From DATMNI01 sp963817515 (GTDB lineage Bacteria; Acidobacteriota; Terriglobia; Bryobacterales; Bryobacteraceae): a stretch of DNA of 64,000 nucleotides. The notes below the pieces were generated by a model. That model searched no databases. It worked only from the letters and a program-made list of their open reading frames with translations, and was not told the DNA's origin. A program made the translations under genes and the position numbers. Positions within the stretch are counted from its first letter, which is position 1; every line of letters starts with the position of its first letter. The DNA lies in contig CAWFPJ010000015.1 of the NCBI GenBank assembly GCA_963817515.1, positions 124,001-188,000 of the forward strand. Reading direction: 5' to 3'. Below are positions 42,126-51,726 of the stretch, piece by piece.

Positions 42126-42752
42126 ATGAAACGTTTCGCTTTAACATCTTGCTTAGGTTTGTTGGCGGTAGGGTCCCTGGTTGCTCAAGAGGCATCCAAG
42201 TTCGGGTTTAGCATCGGCGCAGGTTTCACGACGCCCGTCGGCAATACCGGCAGGCATCTGGATACCGGATGGAACGTTCGGGGTGGTGCTGGCTACAATT
42301 TCTCGCCCTATCTTGGCACGATGATCGATCTTGGCTACGATTCATTCGGGATCAATAGTGCCACATTGAACAACATCGGAGTTCCGGGAGGCGGCTTGCA
42401 TGTCTTTTCCGCCACCCTCAATCCAATTGTCCATCTTAACCCCAAGGGTCACGTGGACATTTATGTGACCGGCGGCGGAGGTCTCTATCACCGCTACCAG
42501 GAATTTACGCAACCCAATGTCGCGGTTACCCCGGGCTTCGATCCGTTCTTTGGATTCTTTCCGGTCGCCGTGCCTGTCAATCAGGTATTGGCTTCCTATT
42601 CAGTAAACAAGCCTGGTGTCAATATCGGGGCCGGTATTGCGTTCGGCACCAAGTGGCATGGCAAGTTCTTCGCGGAAGCAAGATACAACCATATCTATAT
42701 GTCGAATTCACACACAGACTACATGCCGGTAACCTTTGGCTTCCGGTGGTAA
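42126..42752 (+). CDS. Outer-membrane beta-barrel protein (OmpA/OmpW-like)
   Basis: This 208-aa protein starts at ATG 42126 behind GGAGAG. The signal peptide is KRFALTSCLGLLAVGSLVA. About eight amphipathic strands follow (FGFSIGAGFTTPVG, WNVRGGAGYNFSPYLG, GHVDIYVTGGGGLYHRY, VNIGAGIAFGTKW, FFAEARYNHIYMS), and the protein ends in a Trp after FGF. This is the small outer-membrane barrel type. No ligand can be named. Confidence 0.8.
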   Translation: MKRFALTSCLGLLAVGSLVAQEASKFGFSIGAGFTTPVGNTGRHLDTGWNVRGGAGYNFSPYLGTMIDLGYDSFGINSATLNNIGVPGGGLHVFSATLNPIVHLNPKGHVDIYVTGGGGLYHRYQEFTQPNVAVTPGFDPFFGFFPVAVPVNQVLASYSVNKPGVNIGAGIAFGTKWHGKFFAEARYNHIYMSNSHTDYMPVTFGFRW

Positions 42753-42773
42753 GTAGATTCACATGAGTTCAAT

Positions 42774-42798
42774 CGGGCGGGGCGGAGTGCCTCGCCCG
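42774..42798. terminator. Stem-loop between convergent genes
   Basis: CGGGCGGGGC at 42774-42783 pairs with GCCTCGCCCG (42789-42798) in a 10-bp stem with one G-T pair, followed by TTGTT. It lies between two converging genes and probably terminates the barrel gene. Confidence 0.6.
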
Positions 42799-42810
42799 TT
42801 GTTACGCCAT

Positions 42811-43788
42811 CTACTGGACCGGTGCGTAATAGCCTTGGCGGTAGTACGCTCTGAGAAGAGATGAGCCAGTCGGAGCGGCGATGTTCAGCTTTATTTGGCG
42901 GTACTTTCCATCTCGGGCGCCGTTGCTGGAATAGTATCCCAGAACATATTGATCCCGGAGTTCGCGGCCGATGCGCGAAGCGATCGCCGGCAGATCGTCC
43001 AAGTTGTCGACTGGGAAATGGCGGCCCCCGGACTGGTCCGCAAGCTCACTAAGCAACTGCGGGCCCCGCCGTTCTTCTCGAGAGTGCTTGACGAAATAGT
43101 TTGAATCGAAGATACCCATGGCGTAAATCTGTACATCGGATTCGATCAGGACGCTCTTGACCTGACGAACCGTGTGACGGCTCCAGTTATCACCGCCGTC
43201 GGAAACGATTACCAGAGCCTTGCGCAAGTTTCGCGCCCTCTTCATTTGGGCTAGGGCGAGATGAACTGCATCCAGCAGGGAGGTTTGCCCGAACGGTTTG
43301 GTATGGACGATTTCCCTATAGAGTTCGCCTGAATCCGGCGTAAAAGGCACCGTCAGCTTGGCTCTGCCGCTGAACTTGACCAGAAAGAATTCATCTTCCC
43401 CTCCGGCCGTTCTAAAAAATGCCGCTGCCGCCTCCGATGACTTTTGCATCTTGTTCTGCATACTGCCACTGGTGTCGAAAAGCACGCCAATGGAGATGGG
43501 AGCGTCGTCGTGGGCAAAATCGCTGACGGTCTGCTCGACGCCATCCTCGAAAACCCGAAAGCTCTCCTTACCCAGGTTGGTTACTGTAGAGCCCATTACG
43601 GTGGTCACGTGGGCAGGGATCTGGACAAGGCATGAGTCCACGCGAAGTACCGGTTGTGTTTCGGGACTGGAAGCCGATTTCGCACGCGAAATGGTAATCG
43701 GACCGTCCGCGAGCAACTGAAATGAAAACCCGAACGGGCAGGTGAACAGGGCGCCAAGGCATGACAACATCAGGGTCCCGTGAGCCAT
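42811..43788 (-). CDS. VWA domain exported protein (TIGR03436-like)
   Basis: This 325-aa protein has a signal-like N-terminus (GTLMLSCLGALFTCPFGFSF). An N-terminal segment with FRVFEDGVEQTVSDFAHDD is the acidobacterial VWFA-related signature. The von Willebrand A domain keeps the MIDAS motif IGVLFDTSGSM and KALVIVSDGGDN. It ends QYVLGYYSSNGARDGKYRQI. Members are metal-dependent adhesion-type proteins in this phylum. Function here is unknown. Confidence 0.88.
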   Translation of the reverse strand: MAHGTLMLSCLGALFTCPFGFSFQLLADGPITISRAKSASSPETQPVLRVDSCLVQIPAHVTTVMGSTVTNLGKESFRVFEDGVEQTVSDFAHDDAPISIGVLFDTSGSMQNKMQKSSEAAAAFFRTAGGEDEFFLVKFSGRAKLTVPFTPDSGELYREIVHTKPFGQTSLLDAVHLALAQMKRARNLRKALVIVSDGGDNWSRHTVRQVKSVLIESDVQIYAMGIFDSNYFVKHSREERRGPQLLSELADQSGGRHFPVDNLDDLPAIASRIGRELRDQYVLGYYSSNGARDGKYRQIKLNIAAPTGSSLLRAYYRQGYYAPVQ

Positions 43789-43844
43789 TGGGTGATATTG
43801 TATACCAGAAAACGCCTTGAAGTGGTACTGATTTCAGTACTGAT

Positions 43845-44471
43845 TTAAGCACTGGTGTGAAGCGGCGGCACCGATCTGCTGCGCCTGATCCATCCATAAA
43901 CTGAAATCGCGCTGCCAACTGTGCAGAGAATGACTAGAGCTATGAGAAACACCTGCACTGTAGGGTTCCCCGTCCACTGGAGGATTCTTTCGCCGAAACA
44001 CAGCGCCAACACGCCCAAGACGGTGAATCGAACCATCCGCGCTACCGCCACCGTGGCCAGAAGACGCCTGCGCGAATACTGCAATGCAGCGGCAGCCATC
44101 ACAAACGGAGTGAACGGAAATGGCGGTGGGGCAATCGACGCTACCACCAGTGCCCGGGCCGCATTTTGCTGCACCTTGCTCTTAACACTCTTCAGCCGGC
44201 GGGCTGACAAATGTTTTTCAAGGCCTTTCTCACCGGCTCGCCGTACCGCCAGATCCACCAGTAAACAGCCCAGTACAGAACCTATCGTCGACATACCTGA
44301 GTAGTAGAGCATGTCCGGCACGCTGTGATGCCGCGCTGTCAAAGCCACCACCAGAAGGTCATTGCCCAGCGGAGCAAACAGAAAAGAGGAATCCAGGATT
44401 CCCAGCAGGATCAGCCCGAACCCGCCAAACCTTAGAAAGAATGCAAACAATTCGTGGACGAGTTGTTCCAT
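43845..44471 (-). CDS. VTT (DedA/SNARE-associated) domain membrane protein
   Basis: I choose ATG 44471 (MEQLVHELFAFFLRF) over the ATG 39 nt upstream, because it fits the family N-terminus and has GAGGT nearby. The 208-aa protein has the family core GLILLGILDSSFLFAPLGND, then STIGSVLGCLLVDL, and APPPFPFTPFVMAAA, with helices to the C-terminus. VTT proteins move lipids across membranes or support the proton-motive force. It is YqaA-like rather than full-length DedA. Confidence 0.85.
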   Translation of the reverse strand: MEQLVHELFAFFLRFGGFGLILLGILDSSFLFAPLGNDLLVVALTARHHSVPDMLYYSGMSTIGSVLGCLLVDLAVRRAGEKGLEKHLSARRLKSVKSKVQQNAARALVVASIAPPPFPFTPFVMAAAALQYSRRRLLATVAVARMVRFTVLGVLALCFGERILQWTGNPTVQVFLIALVILCTVGSAISVYGWIRRSRSVPPLHTSA

Positions 44472-44606
44472 CACGAGCCGGCGCACCTCACAAAGCCCAA
44501 ACCTCTGCATTAACAGCTTTGCCGCGACCTTGTGAACCGGCCGGGGAGGTCGCGTTGTAGAGGTATCATCATAACTTGCAATTCGCGAAGAGGAACCGTC
44601 TTAACC

Positions 44607-45383
44607 ATGTCGATTATTGACACGCAGCCCACCAACACGTCTCTAACTGAGAAAACCGCTCTGATCACCGGCGCCGCTGCCGGCATCGGCGAAGCCATCG
44701 CCCACCTGTTTGCCAAGAAGGGCGCCCGCGTGTTCCTTTTGGATCGCGACGCCGCACCCAATCAGGCGGTGGCCGCCTCCATCCGTGAAGCGGGCGGCTG
44801 GGCGCAGGCCTTCGCAGGCGATGTCCGGCAGGCCGCGGATATCGCGCCCGTGGTGCAGGCCGCCATCTCCCAATTCGGCCGCGTCGACATCCTGATCAAC
44901 AACGCCGGCGTCTATCCGCGGCAGGCGTTTCTCGAAATGACGGAGCAGCAGTGGGACGAAATGCAGGCCATCAACATCAAGAGCATGTACCACTGCCTCA
45001 AGCTGGTGGTGCCCCACATGGTCGCCCAACGTTCCGGCAAAGTGGTGAACATTTCCTCCGTGACTTTTCATTTGGGGATGGCGAACATGACCCACTACGT
45101 GGCGTCGAAGGGTGCGGTGATCGGCTTGACGCGTTCGCTGGCGCGCGAAGTTGGCCCGCAGAACGTTCACATCAACTGCATCACTCCGGGCGCCATCAAG
45201 ACTTTGGCTGAGGCCAAGGTGGTGACCGACCAGCAAGCCGAAGAGATGGTGACCCATCAGAGCCTGAAGCGGCGGATCATGCCGATTGACGTGGCCCGCG
45301 TCTGCCTGTTTCTTTCCTCCGCACTCAGCGACGGCATGACCGGCCAGTGCCTGAATGTGGATGGCGGATGGGTCATGTATTAG
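44607..45383 (+). CDS. Short-chain dehydrogenase/reductase (FabG-like)
   Basis: This 258-aa enzyme starts at ATG 44607 with AGAGGAA upstream. Classical SDR motifs are all present: TGAAAGIGEAIA (nucleotide loop), LINNAGVYPRQ, catalytic Ser in VVNISSVTFH, Tyr/Lys in HYVASKGAVIG, and a C-terminal GQCLNVDGGWV. An Asp at the end of the second strand (FLLDRDAA) suggests NAD(H) preference. The substrate is not deducible. It stands alone between genes of other direction. Confidence 0.93.
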   Translation: MSIIDTQPTNTSLTEKTALITGAAAGIGEAIAHLFAKKGARVFLLDRDAAPNQAVAASIREAGGWAQAFAGDVRQAADIAPVVQAAISQFGRVDILINNAGVYPRQAFLEMTEQQWDEMQAINIKSMYHCLKLVVPHMVAQRSGKVVNISSVTFHLGMANMTHYVASKGAVIGLTRSLAREVGPQNVHINCITPGAIKTLAEAKVVTDQQAEEMVTHQSLKRRIMPIDVARVCLFLSSALSDGMTGQCLNVDGGWVMY

Positions 45384-45909
45384 CGCCTTGTATCAGAGGT
45401 GGACTTGGCAGAGACCGTTCTTTCTGTCGAACCAGAAGGGGTCCGGCGATCAGAATACTTGCTCCCGCGCGCCGGTTGCCAGCCTCGTTCATTGCAATCA
45501 AACCCCACGGCTCGCCGAATTCTTCTCTGGTTGTAGAAGCGACACGTCTGAGATGTTCGGCAACCTCCTCCCGCATCTTTTGAAAAACGGGATCGTCGAG
45601 CGACGCCACAGGATTTCGGCTAAACCATTGGCGCACCACTGCCAGGCGCTGGGCCGCGCCGGCCATTGCATCGGCCCACCACATGATGGTCGTATAGTCG
45701 GCGATGATTGCTCCCAGTAACGGCGCTTGCAGATTCGGGAAGAGTGGGGCGAAGTTGGCTTGACCCTGGTCCTTCATTCGCCCCCAAAGATCATTATCGA
45801 TGGCGGGCAGGCGCCTGGCGGCGTCCAGGTCAGCTTCGCTCACCAGGAGTTGGATGGCATTTCGCCCCATCTGTTCGTAGAATTCGTGTAGACAGCGCCG
45901 CGCCATCAT
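45373..45909 (-). CDS. Hypothetical protein, 3' part (continuation of the 45830-47563 gene)
   Basis: This 178-aa helical frame follows the previous product at DDGLTTALFLDHD, in a different frame, after one base change near 45905. It reads ARRCLHEFYEQMGRNAIQ, LLVSEADLDAARRLPAID, MKDQGQANFAPLFPNL and ADYTTIMWWADAMAGAAQ, like a well-formed helical domain. The alternative tail of the longer frame is low-quality. I do not recognise the domain. Confidence 0.5.
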   Translation of the reverse strand: MMARRCLHEFYEQMGRNAIQLLVSEADLDAARRLPAIDNDLWGRMKDQGQANFAPLFPNLQAPLLGAIIADYTTIMWWADAMAGAAQRLAVVRQWFSRNPVASLDDPVFQKMREEVAEHLRRVASTTREEFGEPWGLIAMNEAGNRRAGASILIAGPLLVRQKERSLPSPPLIQGANT

Positions 45910-47563
45910 GGTCGAGAAACAACGCCGTGGTCAGGCCGTCATCGTATTCAGCCGACGCGTCAATCACCGTACGGCCAAAATCCCGGATGCCGGCGGGCGG
46001 CTCGGCATCGGTCATGGAGAACAAGCCCAGGGCGGCGCCAACTCTCAACTTGCGGCGCATGTGTTCGGAACTGGTGCTGTTTTCCAGGTCGAAGAAACAG
46101 TGGCTGCAATGCAGCGATGGACCGCCCAATACGCGGTGGGTTCCATGATAGACGGCGGTGATCAGGAACGATTCAGCCATCACGTGGCGCAGTTTTTGCG
46201 AGTCTGCGCCGAAGTTCACCTGGGTAGACTGGACTCTGCTGGCGGTGCTCCGGTCCGTGATGACGAGTGCGCCAGTGGCAGGTTCGAAGAGCACTTTGCC
46301 GCTTCGCGTAAGACTGGCGATCGAACCGAAGTTGAGAATGCCGAGCAGGTTCACATTGAGCTTGACGGTGTTGGCCTGCACCTTCTGCCACACGCTCTGG
46401 ACGCAGTTGATGCCTGGCAAAATTCCCGAGTGTAACCCGCTCAGATCGCCTTGTAGCGCATGCTCCAGGGCGTCCCGCGATGCCGGCGTTAGTGCCCCAA
46501 GATCGATTTCATAAAGAAACGTCGCCGCCCCCGACTGCGTCGCGCCAATTTCCGCGGAGAAGGCCAGTTCCAGCTTGCGCGCCACGGCGCACTGTACTGT
46601 GGTCCCGATCGCCTCGATTTGATCTTCGGGGAGCTTCGCTTGCTCCATCTCGTTCTGGTCCACAACGGGGTTGGCACTGATTACGCCCACGATCTTGGAA
46701 AACAGATCCGTGGTTCCGATGCCGGCAGACAGACCCTCGCTGACCGTCACGCTTACGGAAGTTTCAGCGGAGCGGCGGTGGTACCAACCCAACCGAACCC
46801 GCCCGGCGCCCAGCCTGATCGCGCAGATCTGGTACTTACACTTCAGCTCAAATGATGCGCCCACCTGCACGGATCCGCCGGCGCTCACCGAAGCCGCCGG
46901 CAAGGGCGCTGGAAGACTGGCGGAGGCCAGAGGATTGGCAAGAGCCAAAAGATTCGCAGTGACCGACAGCTTCAAAGATCCCGTTCCCGTCACCACCGCG
47001 ACACAGCCCTCCGGTAATGCTGCCAGATCGTCAGCAGTCGCCGGAATCTGGAACCCACCAATGGTCTGGCCAAGGGCCTCCAATATCGTAACGCCGCTTT
47101 TCAGCGGAAACCTGCGGTAATTCCCGATTGCGATGCCAGTTCCCGGATTCACGCCGAATTGCAACGAGCCGGCGCCGGCTGTGCCACCAGTTCCGACGGA
47201 GCCATCAATGGCGAACAACACATAGCAGGTGCCTTCGGGGATATCCACATCGGCGGCAAGCAGGTCAGGGATGGTGGTGGTTGCCGGAGTGCGGCCGATC
47301 AACGCCAACGACCCATGGACACCCGCTTGAATCGAAAAGTCAGGAGCGCCAGTGCCGACAGGGATACTGTCCTGGAACGAGATGCCGGTAGTAAGGGACG
47401 CAACTATCGGCTGGTCCAGCGTCAGGCCGCCAAACTTGGAAATGTCAAGGTTTTCCAGTTTTAGGGGCGGCAGTTGTTGGAAATACTTACGCAGCGCCGA
47501 TGTTGTGGAGGGCGGAACGTCGACATCCAACCCAAACTGATCAGTGAGTTTTATATTCGCCAT
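45830..47563 (-). CDS. Large hypothetical protein (frameshifted; ~730 aa when joined)
   Basis: This 577-aa frame starts at ATG 47563. There is no signal peptide or membrane segment. The N-terminal half is beta-rich with Gly/Thr/Ser repeats (KLENLDISKFGGLTLDQPIV, SIQAGVHGSLALIGRTPATT, GSVGTGGTAGAGSLQFGV), and the second half alternates strands and helices (VSVTVSEGLSAGIGTTDLFS). The last 25 residues (after about 45905) are probably false. Downstream partner of the 314-aa protein, 6 nt apart. Function unknown. No known family is assigned. Confidence 0.6.
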   Translation of the reverse strand: MANIKLTDQFGLDVDVPPSTTSALRKYFQQLPPLKLENLDISKFGGLTLDQPIVASLTTGISFQDSIPVGTGAPDFSIQAGVHGSLALIGRTPATTTIPDLLAADVDIPEGTCYVLFAIDGSVGTGGTAGAGSLQFGVNPGTGIAIGNYRRFPLKSGVTILEALGQTIGGFQIPATADDLAALPEGCVAVVTGTGSLKLSVTANLLALANPLASASLPAPLPAASVSAGGSVQVGASFELKCKYQICAIRLGAGRVRLGWYHRRSAETSVSVTVSEGLSAGIGTTDLFSKIVGVISANPVVDQNEMEQAKLPEDQIEAIGTTVQCAVARKLELAFSAEIGATQSGAATFLYEIDLGALTPASRDALEHALQGDLSGLHSGILPGINCVQSVWQKVQANTVKLNVNLLGILNFGSIASLTRSGKVLFEPATGALVITDRSTASRVQSTQVNFGADSQKLRHVMAESFLITAVYHGTHRVLGGPSLHCSHCFFDLENSTSSEHMRRKLRVGAALGLFSMTDAEPPAGIRDFGRTVIDASAEYDDGLTTALFLDHDGAALSTRILRTDGAKCHPTPGERS

Positions 47564-47569
47564 GAGACA

Positions 47570-48514
47570 CTATTCCAGAAAATAGGGCGGTTCAAAATTC
47601 GGTACGCCGGCGTGGCGCCCGGCTATCCACCGTAACACGTACACCTGGCGCGGGTCCGTCAGCGTTTGGGTGAGGGCGTTTGTGGCCACCTCGACAATGG
47701 CATGCGCCAGCACGTCTTTGAAATAATCGATGTCAGGTTCCACCACCACGCAATCAGTGCCGTCAACGATTTTCGTCTGGTTCTCGTGAAACGTAAGCTG
47801 CACGTTGGCTTCACCGAATTGTACCTGCTTCCAACTGCGGGTGGCTCCGGGGTGAAAAAGCGCGGTCCCTGCTTCGGGCGCAAAGCCCCCTTGCGCGGCC
47901 GCCGCCGCCACCTGGTCCACCATTTTGCGGTCCGCCCACGCGAAAAAACGGTCCTGCTGCATGGTGCTATCCCAAATCAGTTCCTTGATGTAATCGAGCG
48001 GCGTGTCAATAGGAAGATGAATTTGCGACATCGCTGAGACCAGGTTGAAAAAGCAAGCCAGGACGGCGGGCCGGTCCTCCATCAACTGGCTATACCGGTC
48101 CTGCGCGGAGGGGTCGTCACCAGCGCCCGCAGCCAGCAGGGCAGCGTACTTCGGGTGATCTTCCTTCAGCAGGTCCCAGCGTGCATCCTGGAAATTGAAT
48201 GCGGCGTCCTTTCGCAATAGCATCAGATCGACGACTGCCGGCAGTTGCGGCGTGACTTTCACAGGCGTGAACCCGGCCTGCGTGTATCCGTCGGCAAACG
48301 CCAGAACGGTATAGTTATCGCCAAAGTTGTTGAAGAAGGGCAACCCATCGAGCGTTAAACTGGACGCCTTCTGAAACTCCCGGTATACCTGGCTCTGGTT
48401 TCCATCCCGTACGGTGAACAACACGTCGGTTCCGGCCGGTATGGCTTGGCGGGATCCCGAAAAAGTGTTGATCGTAATGGCACATGGCTTAGGTCCGAAT
48501 GCAGGTGTCGCCAC
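47570..48514 (-). CDS. Hypothetical protein, 314 aa
   Basis: ATG 48514. There is no signal peptide. Residues 10-85 look like an Ig-like domain (AITINTFSGSRQAIPAGTD, VLFTVRDGN, VLAFADGYTQAGFTPVKV). The remainder is mostly helical (LACFFNLVSAMSQIHLPI, DYIKELIWDSTMQQDRFFAW) with a histidine/acid-rich segment (VVVEPDIDYFKDVLAHAIV). It is the first gene of a two-gene operon with the large hypothetical and is divergent from the GMC oxidoreductase, sharing a 233-nt regulatory gap. No family assigned. Confidence 0.6.
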   Translation of the reverse strand: MATPAFGPKPCAITINTFSGSRQAIPAGTDVLFTVRDGNQSQVYREFQKASSLTLDGLPFFNNFGDNYTVLAFADGYTQAGFTPVKVTPQLPAVVDLMLLRKDAAFNFQDARWDLLKEDHPKYAALLAAGAGDDPSAQDRYSQLMEDRPAVLACFFNLVSAMSQIHLPIDTPLDYIKELIWDSTMQQDRFFAWADRKMVDQVAAAAAQGGFAPEAGTALFHPGATRSWKQVQFGEANVQLTFHENQTKIVDGTDCVVVEPDIDYFKDVLAHAIVEVATNALTQTLTDPRQVYVLRWIAGRHAGVPNFEPPYFLE

Positions 48515-48747
48515 AATTTTCTCCTTGCCGCGCTTTGAGGAGCGTGTTCAAATCGTACACTGAAATACAGTGGAACAAAAGGGCCCGTGCGAAAAGCGCG
48601 TCGATATCAAAATCACGCCGGTGTGATATGGTCAGACGGTGCACCTTCTCAGCGGCAATCGACTGCTGAAAGATTAATTCCGGAACCTGTCTGCGTCAGC
48701 GGCCCTTCCGGTCTTTATAAATGTAGTTTACCGGAGAGGAGACAGAG

Positions 48748-51726
48748 ATGCTTTCGATTCCCTGGAAACAGCGTCGGCCCAGCTACGAGTTCGTCATCAT
48801 CGGCTCTGGATATGGCGGTTCTATTATGGCGGCACGCCTGGCGGCGGCCCTGCAAAAGCCGAACACGGTCTGCATATTGGAACGCGGCAAGGAGTGGACT
48901 ATTGGGGATTTTCCGGACAATGTTCCCGGCATCCTTGGGGCAACGCGCAGCAGTGCGAATTCGCTCGGTCTTTACGAATTCCTTTCGTACAAGGATATTT
49001 CCGTCATCAAGGGTTCCGGATTGGGCGGCACGTCTCTGATCAACGCCAATATCGCGATCGTGCCCGATGCGGACATATTTCAGGGAGGCGGCTGGCCTAA
49101 GGGCATCCACTACGATGACATGCAGCAGTATTACGACCGTGCGCGCGCGATGCTGGGGGCGGCTCCGGTTCCAAACGCGAATGAGCTGCGGAAAATCAAG
49201 GCACTGGATAAACGCGCCCAGCAATTCAACCAGCACGCCCAGCCGCAGAATGTGGCTGTGAACTTCAAGTTCGAAGGACCGAACGACCAGGGCGTGCTTC
49301 AACACAAATGCACCATGTGCGGCGATTGCGTAACCGGGTGCAATTTCGCGGCCAAGAATACGCTGTACATGAACTATCTTCCGATGGCCGCGAAGAACCA
49401 GGCGGAGATTTTCACGCAAACCAAAGTCGAGTGGATCGAAAAGCTGGGGAGTAACGCCGGTTGGAGAATCCACGGGCAGTATTATGACGATGGCGTGTCC
49501 CACAGCTCTTTCACGCTGGACGCCGGAAACGTAATTCTCTCCGCCGGCGCCTTGAACTCCACCGAGATTCTGTTGCGTTCCGAAATGCACGGACTGAAGG
49601 TTTCGCCGGCGCTCGGTACCGGTTTCAGCGGCAACGGCGACTTTTTCGGTTTGGCTTACGATGGCGACAACGAGACCGACGTGCTCGGATACGGCCAGCG
49701 GAAGCAGGCATCGGGCGAGGCCCTGCCGCCCGGTCCATCGATTGTGGGCGCGATTCGCTACAACGCGGACTTACCCCTGGAGCAGCGCATTGCGGTTGAG
49801 GATTTCTCATTCCCCAGCGCGTACGTGCAGGCAGCCAAAACCGTTTTTGCGGCCATCCGCGGCGAAGCCACCAAAGTCGGTAATCAAGACCAGCAGAAAG
49901 CGCGCATCCAGACCGACTTCAATCCTGGCGCCGAGTACGCACCCGACGGCGCGCTGAATCACACCATGCTCTACCTCGTGATGGGACATGACAACGCGCG
50001 CGGGACCATGAACTTCGACGCCCCGTGGAATGAGCCCGACGGGCGGATGACCATCGAGTGGGACAGCGTTGGCCAGCAGATCGTCTTTACCCGCATGAAC
50101 GAAGAATTGCGGCGCCACGCGCGCGCGCTGGGTGCGTCGTTCATTTCCAACCCGACGTGGAACATATTCCGCGCCCGGCACCTGATCACGGCGCATCCGT
50201 TGGGCGGATGTCCGATGGGCGACGATTACCTGCATGGCGCGGTGGATGAATTCGGCCGGGTTTTCTCGGGCGACGGCAGCATCCATGATGGCCTCTTCGT
50301 GGTGGACGGCTCGTTGATTCCGGCGGCGCTGGGCGTGAATCCGTTTCTGACTATTTCGGCGATTACCGAGCGGGCTGCCGAGCGCAGAATCCGCGCCATA
50401 AACGGAGATCCGTACCCGCAACCGAATACGGCCGTCAGCATGTCCGTGATCGATCCACTGGACGTGATTGAACGCAGCGAGCCGGAATTGGAGAAGCTGT
50501 TCCGCCGTTGCGCCACTCTACCGATTGACAAGATTGTGAACCGGGGCAGCGCTCCCCAGATCGACATCGCTACTCAAACCATCTACAACGACGTTTACTG
50601 GAAGGGTTTCTTTCCGAAAGGGCACATTCTGAATGCGCTCTCGTCGGCGATCTTCACTGGCTTCAAGAAGACTTTTCAAAAGAGCGGCGACAAGTATGTG
50701 GGAATTACCAACGATACCGATGGGCGCATTACGGCCCACAACTCGCTCGAAGAAGTTACCATCGACCGGCAGACGGGTACACTCGAGCCGGCTAAGTACA
50801 TCCTGCTCCGCTATCTGGACAACCCGTGGACCGGTTACTACGATGTTTTCAAACTGATCAATGACGATCTGGTGATCGGCCGCGTGTATCTGGGCGAGTT
50901 TCCGAACGGCGCCCGCCTGGTCACATTCGCGATGTCCAGAAAGTACGGCTTGGCGGGGATGACGGTGGCGGATCACAATGCTTTGTTCGCCGCCGGCGCC
51001 GTGCCTTCTAAGGAGGAATTGAACGGCGTATGGCGCATGGACATCATTAGCAATAGCAACCGGCTGGCGTCCGCCGCATTCCTGGAATTTGATTTGAAGC
51101 CCGACGGGCGCCTGCAAAGCAGCTATCAGCTGATGGGCTTGATGGAAGGCCTGGTGATCCCGAGTTTTACTCAGGATCATTTCCAACTCAACGACTTCAC
51201 GCCCTTTCACGATGAGATCCGGAAAGTGGATGGCAACCTCCTGGTGGGGAGGTACGTCACCGGAATCCTCCCTGATCTTTCCGGGATACTTGGCGGCGCC
51301 GATCTGGGTATCTTGCATTCCACGCCAGGTTCGCGAGAACTCGGCTGCTATTACACGCTGAGCAAGGTCGGAATCAGCGCGCTGCCGACCGAACTGCTGC
51401 TGCGTCCGTTCCTGGATACGAACCTTCCAGATGGCTTGGGCCTGACTTTCGACGAGCAGATGGACGGCTGGTATTTCGAGGGGGCAGCCACTCCTAAGCC
51501 GGGGCGCGACGGCGACCTGACCATCGCAGCCCGCGTGCCGCCGGCCGGAGATCCGCAGGGCGGGGTCAAATGCAGCTTTCAAGCGCATATGATGGTGCGC
51601 GACATCAACGAGTTTATCGATGGTTTTGCGCACGAGGCCGGCATCAAAGGAACCATCAGCTTCGGAGCGTTGGATGGCGGGCATAAACGTTACTTTTACG
51701 ATCGACGAGCAGGCCAGCATTTTTAA
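48748..51726 (+). CDS. GMC family oxidoreductase (cholesterol-oxidase-like) with extra C-terminal domain
   Basis: This 992-aa flavoprotein starts at ATG 48748 behind GGAGAGGAG. The FAD fold opens with EFVIIGSGYGGSIMAARL. A Cys motif CTMCGDCVTGCNFAAKNT follows, and the catalytic end has HPLGGCPMGDD and GVNPFLTISAITERAAERR at about 480-560, as in cholesterol-oxidase-type GMC enzymes. No signal peptide. The final 400 residues are extra: YWKGFFPKG, YILLRYLDNPWTGYYDVFK, RVYLGEFPNGARLVTFAMS and further beta-rich sequence. The stop at 51726 may be false. Reading on with one base change near 51680 enters the next frame in a family-like way. Confidence 0.9.
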   Translation: MLSIPWKQRRPSYEFVIIGSGYGGSIMAARLAAALQKPNTVCILERGKEWTIGDFPDNVPGILGATRSSANSLGLYEFLSYKDISVIKGSGLGGTSLINANIAIVPDADIFQGGGWPKGIHYDDMQQYYDRARAMLGAAPVPNANELRKIKALDKRAQQFNQHAQPQNVAVNFKFEGPNDQGVLQHKCTMCGDCVTGCNFAAKNTLYMNYLPMAAKNQAEIFTQTKVEWIEKLGSNAGWRIHGQYYDDGVSHSSFTLDAGNVILSAGALNSTEILLRSEMHGLKVSPALGTGFSGNGDFFGLAYDGDNETDVLGYGQRKQASGEALPPGPSIVGAIRYNADLPLEQRIAVEDFSFPSAYVQAAKTVFAAIRGEATKVGNQDQQKARIQTDFNPGAEYAPDGALNHTMLYLVMGHDNARGTMNFDAPWNEPDGRMTIEWDSVGQQIVFTRMNEELRRHARALGASFISNPTWNIFRARHLITAHPLGGCPMGDDYLHGAVDEFGRVFSGDGSIHDGLFVVDGSLIPAALGVNPFLTISAITERAAERRIRAINGDPYPQPNTAVSMSVIDPLDVIERSEPELEKLFRRCATLPIDKIVNRGSAPQIDIATQTIYNDVYWKGFFPKGHILNALSSAIFTGFKKTFQKSGDKYVGITNDTDGRITAHNSLEEVTIDRQTGTLEPAKYILLRYLDNPWTGYYDVFKLINDDLVIGRVYLGEFPNGARLVTFAMSRKYGLAGMTVADHNALFAAGAVPSKEELNGVWRMDIISNSNRLASAAFLEFDLKPDGRLQSSYQLMGLMEGLVIPSFTQDHFQLNDFTPFHDEIRKVDGNLLVGRYVTGILPDLSGILGGADLGILHSTPGSRELGCYYTLSKVGISALPTELLLRPFLDTNLPDGLGLTFDEQMDGWYFEGAATPKPGRDGDLTIAARVPPAGDPQGGVKCSFQAHMMVRDINEFIDGFAHEAGIKGTISFGALDGGHKRYFYDRRAGQHF

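Noticed and set aside
48558..48572. CACTG-N5-CAGTG inverted repeat in the divergent GMC region
   Set aside because: Five-base arms are too short to separate from chance, and no promoter element is placed around it.
50518..51720. 400-codon minus-strand open frame within the GMC gene
   Set aside because: Shadow of the GMC C-terminal domain, rich in Arg/His/Gln.
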